NCBI RefSeq assembly: GCF_009765875.1
Contig: NZ_LMUP01000009.1
Coordinates: forward strand, 249,932-313,931
Direction: 5' to 3'
Length of the DNA stretch: 64,000 bases
From: Pedobacter sp. L105
GTDB taxonomy: Bacteria; Bacteroidota; Bacteroidia; Sphingobacteriales; Sphingobacteriaceae
Shown here: in pieces, positions 25,973 through 35,115 of the stretch
How the letters are laid out: each line of letters opens with the position of its first letter
Numbering within the stretch: the stretch's first letter is position 1
The notes under the pieces: generated by a model
What the model saw: the letters and a program-made list of their open reading frames with translations, nothing else
Told to the model about the DNA's origin: nothing
Databases searched by the model: none
Position numbers and translations under genes: made by a program

Positions 25973-28180
25973 TTAAATCTTTATACCAAAGCCAACATTA
26001 AAAGTGATGCCATCGGCCGGTAAAATGCCCGGGCCAGGAAGAATGGTAATACGACGGGTGAAATATTTGGCATTGAGCACGTTGTTGATATTAGTGAAAA
26101 TATGGTATCGTTGTAAAAAGCTATAATTGAAAGACCAGTCAAAAACATGATATGCTGGTACAATACCACTTAAGCCTGTAGAATTAAAGATAGTATTGTT
26201 GGCGTCTGTGAAGTTTTTACCAACGTAACTCATTTGAAATGTGGTGGTTATGCTATGATTTAAATAAGTTAAACCTGCACGGTTAATGAATTGTGGTGTT
26301 CCTTCCAGCCAATTTCCCTTAAGGCTTATATTTGAAGTTCCTGTACTTAAGGTTCCACTAGTATAACGCGCATGGTCGTAAGAGAAAGAGTTAAATACTC
26401 TGATATCGTTATTTGATTGCTGATCAAAGATATGCCATAACGATAGTGAAGTATAAACTTCTGCCCCTTTGGCTACACCATTACCAATATTGGTGGTATA
26501 GATATAGCTTTGATTATTTCCATCGGTACGGGTAAGGTTACCCACCTTATCACCATAATAAACATAATACAGGTCAAAATCGAAATTGAAGATATTGCCT
26601 GCGCTACCGCGATAGCCCAGATCTGCACTGTAGCCACGGGTGTCTTTCAAATTAGGATCTACAACGGCCAGGTCGTTTCCGGGGATAATATTGGCATAGG
26701 TGAAGGGCTTGTAAGCCTGTGAAAAATTACCGTAAAGCTGGGTACTGCTGGTTAGCTCATATTGTAAGCCGGTACCAAATAGCGGGAAATTACGCTTGTT
26801 GGCATAAGACACGTAATCTTTGGCATTATCGATTAAACCCGTTAAACTGGTATTAACAACTTCGAACCGGGCGCCTGGTGTAACACTAAATTTAGGGGTA
26901 ATCTGAAAGATGTTCTCTGCAAAGGCAGCATAATTATTGGTATGCAGGTCGAGCTGTATGCCATACGGGCTCAGGGTGGTCAGGTCATAGTCAGAGCCTG
27001 TGGTACCAGTTGCTTTTTGATCCCTTGTTGTTTTCTCCGTAAAATACCTGATTCCTGAAGTAAACGTACTGGTCTGATCGCCCAGTTTGTAACGGGTAAG
27101 CAGTCGGGCTTCGGTTGTAAAACCAAGATAATAGTCACGGTCAACCTGTCGTTGATTATAATTGTTAGTTTTTTTATTTATCGTATCTGCCACGCCAGGG
27201 TTAGCTAAAAACTGTACGCTATTTCGCTGGCCCGATATCATATGTGAAGTTACTTCAAGCTTGGTTTGCTCGCCTAGTTTGTAGTTTAACAAGAGTGCCG
27301 GAATATTGATCTCCGGGTCGAAGAAGTTACGGTTACGGGTGGCCTGCCTGCTATCGGCATTAAATTGCGCATCTGTTAGTCCGCCAGCGTCCTGTTCTTT
27401 GAGGTTAACCCTCGAAAACTGTAAAGCCAGACTAATTTTATCATTGAACTGGTACTTCACATTACCATAAAACCATTGGCCATTAAAGGCAGAACTTTTC
27501 CGGTAGCCATCACCTGAGCGACTTGCAAAATAGCCATAATAACTCCATTTGCCACTTCTGCCACCAGCAGAATTGAAGGAATTAAAATAATGATTGGAAC
27601 CGGCAGACTGTTCGCTTTGTATGCCAAGCACTTTAGTACTATCGCCTTCTTTCATCTTATAATTGATCATGCCGCCAAACTGACTTCCAAATTGCAGGGC
27701 GGCCGATCCGCGCACAATCTGGATCTGGTCCACTCCGTCAAACTGGGGGGCATAATGATCTTCGGGATAACCAAAAAGATCGGAGTTGGTATTGTAACCA
27801 TTCTGCCTCGCATTTACTTCGTTTGAGCGGTGGGTATCTGTGCCGCGGCTCCCGATATTTACCTGGAAACCGTTACCGCTCATTTCCCAAATATTTACGC
27901 CTGGTACGGTAGAAAATATGGTGCGAATGGTACTGTTACTGAGATTAGACTTACCGGCATCCAGGGTAATCAGATAAGTTTTTTTTCCCGCAAATACATT
28001 GGTTCCTGAAACATCAGGTAAATGTTTGGAGCGATTATCTTTAATCACTACGCTATCCAAAGTAAGGATAGAGTCTCTTTGCGCTTTTGCGTTTTTTTGT
28101 TTTACCTGTGCATTAACCTGCTGGGTAAAACCAACAGCGCAAATGAGACAGATACAATAATAAAGTAGTTTTTTCTTCAT
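25973..28180 (-). CDS. TonB-dependent outer-membrane receptor, probably for molybdenum species
   Basis: 735 aa with signal peptide (MKKKLLYYCICLICAVGF, cleavage near VNA). A plug domain follows at about residues 60-180 (SNSTIRTIFSTVPGVNIWEM, VDQIQIVRGSAALQFGSQ), then a long beta-barrel with aromatic strands to the end. It lacks the carboxypeptidase-like N-terminal extension of SusC proteins and is closer to siderophore-type receptors. It is the first gene after modE and a ModE-like operator, and 50 bp ahead of xdhC. That points to uptake of molybdate or a molybdenum chelate across the outer membrane. The function is inferred from context only. Confidence 0.85.
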   Translation of the reverse strand: MKKKLLYYCICLICAVGFTQQVNAQVKQKNAKAQRDSILTLDSVVIKDNRSKHLPDVSGTNVFAGKKTYLITLDAGKSNLSNSTIRTIFSTVPGVNIWEMSGNGFQVNIGSRGTDTHRSNEVNARQNGYNTNSDLFGYPEDHYAPQFDGVDQIQIVRGSAALQFGSQFGGMINYKMKEGDSTKVLGIQSEQSAGSNHYFNSFNSAGGRSGKWSYYGYFASRSGDGYRKSSAFNGQWFYGNVKYQFNDKISLALQFSRVNLKEQDAGGLTDAQFNADSRQATRNRNFFDPEINIPALLLNYKLGEQTKLEVTSHMISGQRNSVQFLANPGVADTINKKTNNYNQRQVDRDYYLGFTTEARLLTRYKLGDQTSTFTSGIRYFTEKTTRDQKATGTTGSDYDLTTLSPYGIQLDLHTNNYAAFAENIFQITPKFSVTPGARFEVVNTSLTGLIDNAKDYVSYANKRNFPLFGTGLQYELTSSTQLYGNFSQAYKPFTYANIIPGNDLAVVDPNLKDTRGYSADLGYRGSAGNIFNFDFDLYYVYYGDKVGNLTRTDGNNQSYIYTTNIGNGVAKGAEVYTSLSLWHIFDQQSNNDIRVFNSFSYDHARYTSGTLSTGTSNISLKGNWLEGTPQFINRAGLTYLNHSITTTFQMSYVGKNFTDANNTIFNSTGLSGIVPAYHVFDWSFNYSFLQRYHIFTNINNVLNAKYFTRRITILPGPGILPADGITFNVGFGIKI

Positions 28181-28196
28181 AGGTGGATTTAAGTTA

Positions 28197-28220
28197 CGTT
28201 ATTCCTATGGGGGAATAACG
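28197..28220 (-). promoter_or_regulatory. ModE-like operator upstream of the TonB receptor
   Basis: Perfect 9-bp arms CGTTATTCC (28197-28205) and GGAATAACG (28212-28220) with a 6-base spacer. The outer CGTTAT/ATAACG resemble the half-sites of proteobacterial ModE boxes as I remember them. It lies 17-40 bp before the receptor start and just downstream of the modE gene, so it is well placed to control the operon. Confidence 0.55.
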
Positions 28221-28265
28221 ATAGGTATTAAATAGTTTTGAATATTAAAATTAAATTTTAGAGGC

Positions 28266-28607
28266 TTACAAACTAATGTCCTTACTCTGCTCTGCTAATA
28301 GCTGATGGAAGCGCAAATGAAAAGCTTTAAATTGTTTTATCGCATCCATTCCCTTTTGAGTTACTTCGGCGTTGCCGCCGCCCTTGCCGCCGCGCTGAGA
28401 AATAACAACAGGATGAGATAGGTGGCTGTTCATATGTTCTACCATCTGCCAGGCCTGCCGGTAAGACATTCCCATCTGAATTGCTGCCTGCCGGATAGAG
28501 CCTGTTTGCTGAATACGCTCTAAAAGTTCTACCCGCCCCGGGCCAAATACAGGTTCACCTTCAATTTCAATCCAAAGGGTGCCGTTATATTTAAATTTAA
28601 CTGACAT
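28266..28607 (-). CDS. modE: ModE-like winged-helix regulator without molybdate-binding domain
   Basis: 113 aa, the length of the ModE N-terminal domain alone. It has the family features: GPGRVELLERIQQTGSIRQ, AAIQMGMSYRQAWQMVEHMN, then SQRGGKGGGNAEVT. Classical ModE has two C-terminal Mop domains that bind molybdate; these are absent, so ligand sensing must be done otherwise or by another protein. It sits between the dehydrogenase genes and the receptor-Moco operon, on the same strand, and probably regulates one or both. Confidence 0.9.
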   Translation of the reverse strand: MSVKFKYNGTLWIEIEGEPVFGPGRVELLERIQQTGSIRQAAIQMGMSYRQAWQMVEHMNSHLSHPVVISQRGGKGGGNAEVTQKGMDAIKQFKAFHLRFHQLLAEQSKDISL

Positions 28608-28709
28608 ACCTGATTATCTTATAGCTACAAACATCATATATCTTTTTAAGATGAGTATAATACATATTACTGTATTTACTACCATTATTACGGTTGGGAA
28701 CGTTAACGA

Positions 28710-28740
28710 ACCGGTGGGGTGTCTATATTAACACCCCGGT
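28710..28740 (-). terminator. Hairpin after the dehydrogenase operon
   Basis: GGGGTGT (28716-28722) pairs with ACACCCC (28731-28737), with extra ACC/GGT pairing outside. It lies 20 bp beyond the stop of the molybdenum subunit gene and before modE. The missing T-tract makes it a weak or partial terminator, possibly an attenuator between the two operons. Confidence 0.45.
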
Positions 28741-28759
28741 AATAGGAAAAGCTGATCAA

Positions 28760-31084
28760 CTAAGCGATTAATTTATCAGGAGTGATTGGCAGATCCCTAA
28801 CCCGTTTCCCTGTTGCATTGTAAATTGCATTGGCAATGGCCGCAGTAATTCCGGTAATACCAATTTCACCAATTCCCCTTGCACCGATGGGCGATATGAA
28901 TGTATCAGGTTTGTTGATAAACTGCACTTCTATCTCCGGAATATCTGCATGCACAGGAACAAGATACTGAGCGAGGTCGCGGGTAACTACGCGACCATTA
29001 TTAGGGTCGTATTGTGTATTTTCCATTAGGGCCATTCCAATACCAAAAATCATTCCGCCCATAATCTGGTTAGTAGCTGTCTTTAGGTTCATTACCGTAC
29101 CAATATCCATTACGCCAACAATTTTGTCTATCCTGATCATACCCAGGTCGGGATCAACCAGTACTTTAACAAACTGTGCCCCAAAAGAATGAAAGGCGAA
29201 ATCTTTCCGGTCGGTTTTTTCATCTTCCTGAACGGCTTTATTGGTTTTGCTTTCTTCTTCTGCTTTAGCTTCAGGACTGCCGGCGGGGGCTGGTGTAGGC
29301 GGCCCTTGCTGCCTGGTAGACACATTGGTTTTTGCCTGCGCTTCCAGTTTATCCAATCCTTGACGGGTCATGACCTGCGAATAGGTTTCGCCTTTATCGG
29401 GGTTTTTTACCAAATGAATGCGGCCATTGTCAGCCGCAATATCTTCTTCTTTATACCCATGCAGCGGGGAGGCGGTATCTGAAATTGCCAAATTGATTAA
29501 TTTGCTGATCACACCCAGGGCCGCTGCCCGAATAGGAGGGCCAACACTGGCCGATACCTGCGATCCGCCGGATTGGGCTCCCTTAGGATAAGAACTGTTA
29601 CCCAGTTTTACTTTAACTTTATCTGGAGATAGTGAAAAACCATCAGCGGCAACCTGTGTCATCACCGTGTAGGTTCCGGTGCCAATATCTTGTGTTCCGC
29701 ATAATATTTCTGCATTACCGTTTGCAAATAATGTTGCTTTAGCGGTAGATGCGCTGCGGTTGGCCGGATAAGTAGCTGTTGCCATACCATAACCTACCAG
29801 GTAATTACCTTCTTTTAAAGTACCCGGTTCTGCTTTGCGATTCTTCCAGCCAATAGCTTCGGCACCACGCTCATAACATTCTTTTAAACTCTTTTCAGAA
29901 AATTGTTTTTTCTTCTGCTCTTCCATATCTGCATGATTGATCAGGCGCAGTTGAAGCGGATCCATTTTCAATTGATGGGCCAGCTCATCCATCGCAACTT
30001 CCAGTGCGTAAGTGCCGGGTGCTTCACCGGGTGCACGTGCAGGGCAGGGGGTGCCTCTGTTTAACCGCACCAGTTCATGACTAACATCCAGATTCGGGCT
30101 GCTGTAGAGCATGCTGGTGGCTAAACCGGCAGTTTCCACAAATTCATCTACAAAGGAAGTTTCGGAGGTTGTGGCATGTTTGATTGCTGATAGCTTCCCT
30201 GTCTGGTCGGCACCTAAAGTAATTTTCTGTATAGTTTGTGTTCTGCGTCCCGCGGCAGAAAAAACCTGTTGCCTGCTCAGCACGAGCTTAACAGGCCGAT
30301 TAAACTGTTTAGCCGCCATTGGGGCCAGTAAAGTATTTGCCCAGGTGAAACCTTTTGAACCAAATCCTCCACCGATGTATAATGCGTAGACCTGAACTTT
30401 TTCTGCGGGAATGCCTAAGGTGGCAGCTAATAACCCTTTAACGCCCATTACCGATTGGGTAGCATCATAAACGGTGAGTTTGTCGCCTTCCCATTGTGCT
30501 ATGGTTGCATGTGGCTCCATAGCATTGTGATGATAAACAGGGGTGGTATAAGTTTCTTCTGTTTTTACAGCTGCAGATAGCATCGCTGTTTCTACATCGC
30601 CTCTTTTGATTTGTGCTTCACCTCCTCCTAAGCCCGAAGCAGGTTTGTAGGCAGTAGTTATGTTTTTTTCTATTCCGATAGTTGCCGGCTGTTCATCATA
30701 AGTTACTTTAACCAATGCAGCAGCTTGTTCTGCCTGTTCAAATGTTTCGGCAACAATAATGGCAATATGTTGTCCGCCATAAAATACCCTGTCATTTTGT
30801 AAAGGCAACAGGTCTTTTTCTGCAAACTTACCATTACTTGGATCTGAACCGGCAGGGAAGTGCAATTGCATAGAATTTTCACTGGTCATAATCCCGATAA
30901 CGCCGGGCACTTTCAGCGCCTGGCGGCTGTCAATATTTTTAACACGGCCTTTGGTGATGGTACTGGTAATGCTTACCCCATAAACCAGATCTTTGATGGG
31001 AAATTCAGCGGCATAAGTTGCTGCGCCGGTAACTTTTAATCTGCCGTCAACACGGTCTATCGGTTTTCCTATAGATGGGTTCAT
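28760..31084 (-). CDS. Xanthine dehydrogenase-family molybdopterin-binding subunit (PaoC/aldehyde oxidoreductase type)
   Basis: 774 aa large subunit. Cofactor-binding features include IGGGFGSKGFTWANTL, ARAPGEAPGTYALEVAMDEL, AQSGGSQVSASVG and the end GARGIGEIGITGITAAIANA, whose Glu is the catalytic base of the family. It hydroxylates purines or oxidises aldehydes with electrons passed to the FAD and Fe-S subunits encoded upstream. A Pro/Ala/Glu-rich stretch near residues 590-625 (QQGPPTPAPAGSPEAKAEEE) is an unusual insertion or flexible loop. No own signal peptide, so it would be carried out with the Tat-signal partner. Starts within the stop of the FAD gene (ATGA). Confidence 0.93.
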   Translation of the reverse strand: MNPSIGKPIDRVDGRLKVTGAATYAAEFPIKDLVYGVSITSTITKGRVKNIDSRQALKVPGVIGIMTSENSMQLHFPAGSDPSNGKFAEKDLLPLQNDRVFYGGQHIAIIVAETFEQAEQAAALVKVTYDEQPATIGIEKNITTAYKPASGLGGGEAQIKRGDVETAMLSAAVKTEETYTTPVYHHNAMEPHATIAQWEGDKLTVYDATQSVMGVKGLLAATLGIPAEKVQVYALYIGGGFGSKGFTWANTLLAPMAAKQFNRPVKLVLSRQQVFSAAGRRTQTIQKITLGADQTGKLSAIKHATTSETSFVDEFVETAGLATSMLYSSPNLDVSHELVRLNRGTPCPARAPGEAPGTYALEVAMDELAHQLKMDPLQLRLINHADMEEQKKKQFSEKSLKECYERGAEAIGWKNRKAEPGTLKEGNYLVGYGMATATYPANRSASTAKATLFANGNAEILCGTQDIGTGTYTVMTQVAADGFSLSPDKVKVKLGNSSYPKGAQSGGSQVSASVGPPIRAAALGVISKLINLAISDTASPLHGYKEEDIAADNGRIHLVKNPDKGETYSQVMTRQGLDKLEAQAKTNVSTRQQGPPTPAPAGSPEAKAEEESKTNKAVQEDEKTDRKDFAFHSFGAQFVKVLVDPDLGMIRIDKIVGVMDIGTVMNLKTATNQIMGGMIFGIGMALMENTQYDPNNGRVVTRDLAQYLVPVHADIPEIEVQFINKPDTFISPIGARGIGEIGITGITAAIANAIYNATGKRVRDLPITPDKLIA

Positions 31085-32064
31085 GATATGCCTCCTGTTG
31101 TGGTTAGGGCGCGAACGAGTGTACGTTTGGCCAGTTCGATTTTAAATGAATTGTCTTTATAACCTTTTGCCTGGCTTAAGGCAGCCTCTGCCGCAGCACG
31201 GTAGGTTTGTTGATTAGCTATAGCTCCGTTTAAGACCTTTTCGGCCAGATCTGCCCGCCATGGCTTGGTTCCTATACCGCCTAAGGCAATATGTGATTTT
31301 AAGATTCGTCCGTTCTGTATATCTAATATTACAGCTGCTGACGTTAGTGCAAATTCGTAGGATGCCCTATCCCTCACTTTTAAATAATGAGACCGGGCGG
31401 CATAAGCTATTGGAGGAATTTCAACATGGGTGATCAGCTCACCTTGCCTAAGATTATGCTCCAGGTGCGGTGTTTGCCCTGGCAGTAAATGAAATTCACT
31501 AAATGGGATAGTTTTTACGCCTTTTACTCCCTGTACATGTATGATTGCACCTAATGCGGCCATGGCCACACACATATCAGACGGATGGGTAGCAATACAT
31601 TGGGCACTAGTGCCTAAAATAGCGTTATTGCGGTTATAGCCAGCTATTGCGCCACAGCCGGAACCGGGAACCCTTTTGTTACAGACAAAATCAGCATTGT
31701 AAAAATAAGGACAGCGGGTACGCTGCATTAAATTGCCGCCAACGGAGGCCATATTTCTTAGTTGTGGCGAAGCCCCTGAAAGCAAGGCTTCCGAGAGTAC
31801 CGGATATTTTTTTGCAATGGCAGGATGATAAGCCAGGTCACTATTTTTAACCAGCGCACCTATTTTAATCCCACCGTTTGGTAGTTCTTCAATTTGGTAT
31901 AGTGAAAGTTTATTGATATCGATAACCTGTTTGGGTGTTTCGATATTGAGCTTCATGAGGTCGAGCATATTGGTGCCACCTGCAATGAATTTTGATCCGG
32001 CTGTCAGGGTAGCATTAATGGCCGACTGTCCGTCCTGCACCCTAATCAATTTGAATGGTTCCAT
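31081..32064 (-). CDS. FAD-binding subunit of xanthine/aldehyde dehydrogenase (subunit M)
   Basis: 327 aa from ATG 32064, 13 bp after the stop of the 2Fe-2S subunit; the open frame reaches 32148 but would overlap that gene. FAD-binding features are KFIAGGTNMLDLMKLN near the start and ASVGGNLMQRTRCPYF in the middle. The stretch RTRCPYFYNADFVCNKR with later GSGC resembles the 4Fe-4S-binding insertion of PaoB-type subunits. It takes electrons from the molybdenum centre via the Fe-S subunit. Confidence 0.92.
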   Translation of the reverse strand: MEPFKLIRVQDGQSAINATLTAGSKFIAGGTNMLDLMKLNIETPKQVIDINKLSLYQIEELPNGGIKIGALVKNSDLAYHPAIAKKYPVLSEALLSGASPQLRNMASVGGNLMQRTRCPYFYNADFVCNKRVPGSGCGAIAGYNRNNAILGTSAQCIATHPSDMCVAMAALGAIIHVQGVKGVKTIPFSEFHLLPGQTPHLEHNLRQGELITHVEIPPIAYAARSHYLKVRDRASYEFALTSAAVILDIQNGRILKSHIALGGIGTKPWRADLAEKVLNGAIANQQTYRAAAEAALSQAKGYKDNSFKIELAKRTLVRALTTTGGIS

Positions 32065-32077
32065 AGTTTTTTTAGGA

Positions 32078-32716
32078 TTAAGCAGTTTGAACTTCTTTGA
32101 TAGCCGCCAGAATATTTTGATAAGCGCCGCAGCGACAGATATTACCACTCATAGATTCCCTGATTTCTGCGTCTGTATGTGCGTGGCCTTCTTTAATTAA
32201 TCCTACTGCCGAACAGATTTGTCCTGGCGTGCAGTACCCGCACTGGAAACCATCATGTTTCAAAAACGCTTCCTGCATGGGATGCAGCTGATCTCCGCTG
32301 GCCAATCCTTCTATCGTTGTTACTTCGGCGCCGTCGCATAAACCTACCAGGCTAAGGCAGGAATTGATCCGTCTTCCATCAACTAATACTGTACAAGCAC
32401 CACATTGACCGTGATCACAACCTTTTTTTGTACCGGGCAGGGAAAGCTTTTCGCGCAGGGCGTCAAGCAGCGTAACCCTGGAATCGAGATTAAGAATATG
32501 CTTTTTACCGTTGATGGTTAAATTTACAGCTGTAATTTCTGCGGATGCCACAGCCATTATTTCGGGCTCCTTTTCCGGTGCGACGGCTCCGGACAGCAAC
32601 GGTGCGAGTGTTAATCCTGCACTTGCAACGGTGAGCTGGGATAAAAATTTCCGTCTTGATGTGCTGCCTTTTGATTGATTATTCTCTTCAGGTGAGCAGT
32701 CTGTAATATCAGCCAT
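32078..32716 (-). CDS. 2Fe-2S subunit with Tat signal (PaoA-type)
   Basis: 212 aa. The leader has STSRRKFLSQLTVASAG, a strong twin-arginine signal, so the folded three-subunit enzyme is probably exported to the periplasm by hitch-hiking, as in E. coli PaoABC. The first cluster is bound by CDHGQCGACTVLVDG plus a later Cys, the second by FQCGYCTPGQICSA and GNICRCGAYQNI. First gene of the dehydrogenase operon; a small GGTG-N6-CACC inverted repeat lies just upstream at 32730-32743. Confidence 0.94.
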   Translation of the reverse strand: MADITDCSPEENNQSKGSTSRRKFLSQLTVASAGLTLAPLLSGAVAPEKEPEIMAVASAEITAVNLTINGKKHILNLDSRVTLLDALREKLSLPGTKKGCDHGQCGACTVLVDGRRINSCLSLVGLCDGAEVTTIEGLASGDQLHPMQEAFLKHDGFQCGYCTPGQICSAVGLIKEGHAHTDAEIRESMSGNICRCGAYQNILAAIKEVQTA

Positions 32717-32978
32717 AACATTGATTTATGGTGAGTTAACACCAAATGGAATCAAATGTTTAATGAGGCAAGTTATAATAAATTAAACAGAAACAATCTA
32801 AACAAAAATCACTAATAGCATTTGGTAACTGGCCCTCACTAAAAATCGGAGTGTTTTGAAAGGTGAAAAATTGTAAATTAAAACAGGAAGATGAAAAAGT
32901 CAGTAATTACAGAAAGCCAGATCATAACACCCTTCACGGCATCATCATCCCCCCATGCAAGATGCATTCTGGTACAGG

Positions 32979-33060
32979 CTACCTACGCGGTAGCTAAAGG
33001 GTCGCTGCGTAATATCTGTAACCAAGACACGTAGCGACCCTTTAGCTACCGCGTAGGTAG
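32979..33060. repeat. Long hairpin with 32-bp arms
   Basis: Arms 32979-33010 and 33029-33060 pair at 31 of 32 positions around an 18-base loop; the one exception is a G-T wobble. The stem contains CTACGCGGTAG, itself nearly palindromic. It lies downstream of the AraC gene ending at 33157 and upstream of the dehydrogenase operon (start 32716). It could be a terminator, a miniature mobile element or an interspersed palindrome. Confidence 0.75.
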
Positions 33061-33156
33061 GAGGTAGTCCAACCGACTCGTCATCCCGCAGTGAACTTTC
33101 CTGCCCGTTTCTCACGAAAAATCCTCTAAACAGAATATAATTTTTCGTTTGAAAAA

Positions 33157-33999
33157 TTAGTGCATACGAACTGTACTACGGTAAGCAGTGGGGCTGATAC
33201 TTGTCTGCTGGATGAAAAATTTGTTTAAATGGCTTACATCGACAAAGCTAAATTCATCTGCTATTTCATTTAGCCTTTTATCGCTGAATTTCAACCGGTG
33301 CTGTATCAGCTTAGTTTTATATTTGCCAATATAACCCTGCATAGTCTCGTTGGTATGCCTTTTAAAATACCTCCCCAGGTAAGAGTTGGATATTCCAAAA
33401 TGAGAACTGACAGCCTCGGCTTTTAACTTTCCGGGATCATAAATGTGATGCTGAATGTATTGAAGAATATCTAAAGCCTTTTCTTCAGTTGAAACATTAA
33501 CTTTTTCGGGAAGGTATTTTGCAATATTTCTGGCGACAATGATGATCAGGGTATTCACCAATTGGTGAACCAGTTCCTGATTGTACAGGTCTTTATTTTC
33601 ATGTTCACGGATAATTGCTTCAATAATAGGATTGACCAGCAATTTATCAGCCTTGTTTCTAAATATACAGCCCGGCTGATGATTAGCATTCTGCAGGATA
33701 AACTCTAGTCTCCTGACATTCTCGGCAACCAGTGAATTGTTTTGGATATAAATGTCGTTGAACTGCAGAAAGACCATTTGGCTGGTGGTATGGACGTCAA
33801 AGGAATGACAGTCTTCGGGGGTCAATAAAAATAAATGTCCCGGCTGGTATTTAAAAGTGCTTTTATTGATGCACTGCATACCTGTGCCCGAAAGTATATA
33901 AACCAGTTCAAAAAATGTATGCTGGTGGGCTGGTTTAGGGCATACATCAAATGTAGCATATTTTATAGAGTAGGATTCGTGAAGTACCTCTTTTTCCAT
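33157..33999 (-). CDS. AraC family transcriptional regulator
   Basis: 280 aa. The N-terminal cupin part shows KPAHQHTFFELVYILSGTG and YQPGHLFLLTPEDCHSF. The C-terminal DNA-binding part shows AEAVSSHFGISNSYLGRYF, KRHTNETMQGYIGKYK and LNEIADEFSFVDVSHLNKF. Divergent from the quinone-oxidoreductase-like gene at 34084 with 84 bp between starts, so that gene and the beta-lactamase-fold gene after it are its likely targets. Confidence 0.92.
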   Translation of the reverse strand: MEKEVLHESYSIKYATFDVCPKPAHQHTFFELVYILSGTGMQCINKSTFKYQPGHLFLLTPEDCHSFDVHTTSQMVFLQFNDIYIQNNSLVAENVRRLEFILQNANHQPGCIFRNKADKLLVNPIIEAIIREHENKDLYNQELVHQLVNTLIIIVARNIAKYLPEKVNVSTEEKALDILQYIQHHIYDPGKLKAEAVSSHFGISNSYLGRYFKRHTNETMQGYIGKYKTKLIQHRLKFSDKRLNEIADEFSFVDVSHLNKFFIQQTSISPTAYRSTVRMH

Positions 34000-34083
34000 G
34001 TTACAAATATACTATATTATAGAAAAATTGTACTGTTAATGTGATAATTAATTGGTACATATTTGCTGTATTAAAAACACAGT

Positions 34084-35022
34084 ATGAAAGCAATTATTTT
34101 GGTTGAACCTGGGGCAACCACAAACTTAGTGATGCGTGACATCGCTGTCCCACAGATAAATAATGATGAAGTGTTAGTGCAGGTAAAGTCAATCAGTATT
34201 AATCCTGTTGATGCGAAAACGCGACAAGGCGGCGGGGTCTATAATTATGGTAATGTAAATAAGCAAGCTGACCTGATATTGGGATGGGACATAGCTGGTA
34301 TTGTTATAGCTACTAATTCCAAAAGATTTGATATTGGTGACGAAGTATTTGGTATGGTTAATTTTCCAGGTGTGGGGAATGCCTACGCAGAATATGTAGC
34401 TGCACCGGCAGAACATCTGGCCTTAAAGCCTGGTAATATTTCTTTTGAGGAAGCCGCAGCTGCAACCCTGGCTCCGTTAACCGCCTTGCAAGTTTTGAGA
34501 GAAGCAGGTGTAAAACCGGGCGACCGGGTATTGATCTATGCGGCTTCGGGAGGTGTAGGACATTATGCGGTACAATTGGCTAAGGAGCTAGGTGCGTATG
34601 TAATTGGCACATCATCTGCTGCCAACAAGCAGTTTGTACTTTCGCTTGGGGCAGATGAGCATATAGATTACAATGCCCAAAACCTGGCCGATGCTACACA
34701 TGATATTGATTTTGTTATGGATTGTCTGGGCCCGGATAATATTATCAAATCATTGCCTGTGATCAAAAATGGTGGAAAGGTGATGAGCATAGTAGCCCAG
34801 TTTAATGAAAATTTGATAGCGCAGTTAAAAGCCAAAAATGTTATTGGTAAACATTTGTTGGTTCAGTCCAACGGTAAGGACATGGCCTATTTAGCCGGGC
34901 TTTTGGGAAATGGAAAACTGAGGTCCCATATCTCAAAAAGCTTTGGTTTTGGCCAGATGGCTGATGCCCATCAGCAGATTGAGACCGGCAGAACAGTAGG
35001 TAAGATTGTGGTAAACGTTTAG
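34084..35022 (+). CDS. NADP-dependent quinone oxidoreductase-like MDR protein
   Basis: 312 aa medium-chain dehydrogenase without the zinc-ligand cysteines. The GroES-like N-terminal half has VKSISINPVDAKTRQGG and ILGWDIAGIVI. The Rossmann half has VLIYAASGGVGHYAVQLAK and GADEHIDYNAQNL. It probably reduces quinones or enones with NADPH in the cytoplasm. Divergent from an AraC regulator and followed in the same direction by a secreted metallo-beta-lactamase-fold gene, a pairing that suggests a detoxification response. Confidence 0.9.
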   Translation: MKAIILVEPGATTNLVMRDIAVPQINNDEVLVQVKSISINPVDAKTRQGGGVYNYGNVNKQADLILGWDIAGIVIATNSKRFDIGDEVFGMVNFPGVGNAYAEYVAAPAEHLALKPGNISFEEAAAATLAPLTALQVLREAGVKPGDRVLIYAASGGVGHYAVQLAKELGAYVIGTSSAANKQFVLSLGADEHIDYNAQNLADATHDIDFVMDCLGPDNIIKSLPVIKNGGKVMSIVAQFNENLIAQLKAKNVIGKHLLVQSNGKDMAYLAGLLGNGKLRSHISKSFGFGQMADAHQQIETGRTVGKIVVNV

Positions 35023-35115
35023 TTTCCTGATATCATGAAATCGATTCCGGCGTACGCTATAGATAATTAACAGATTAAATCACATTTATCCGCATCGCGG
35101 ATTTAATTTAACAAT

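Noticed and set aside
28760..31084. Classical xanthine dehydrogenase XdhB assignment
   Set aside because: The Tat signal on the small subunit and the Fe-S-like cysteines in the FAD subunit fit a periplasmic PaoABC-type aldehyde oxidoreductase at least as well, so no specific substrate was assigned.
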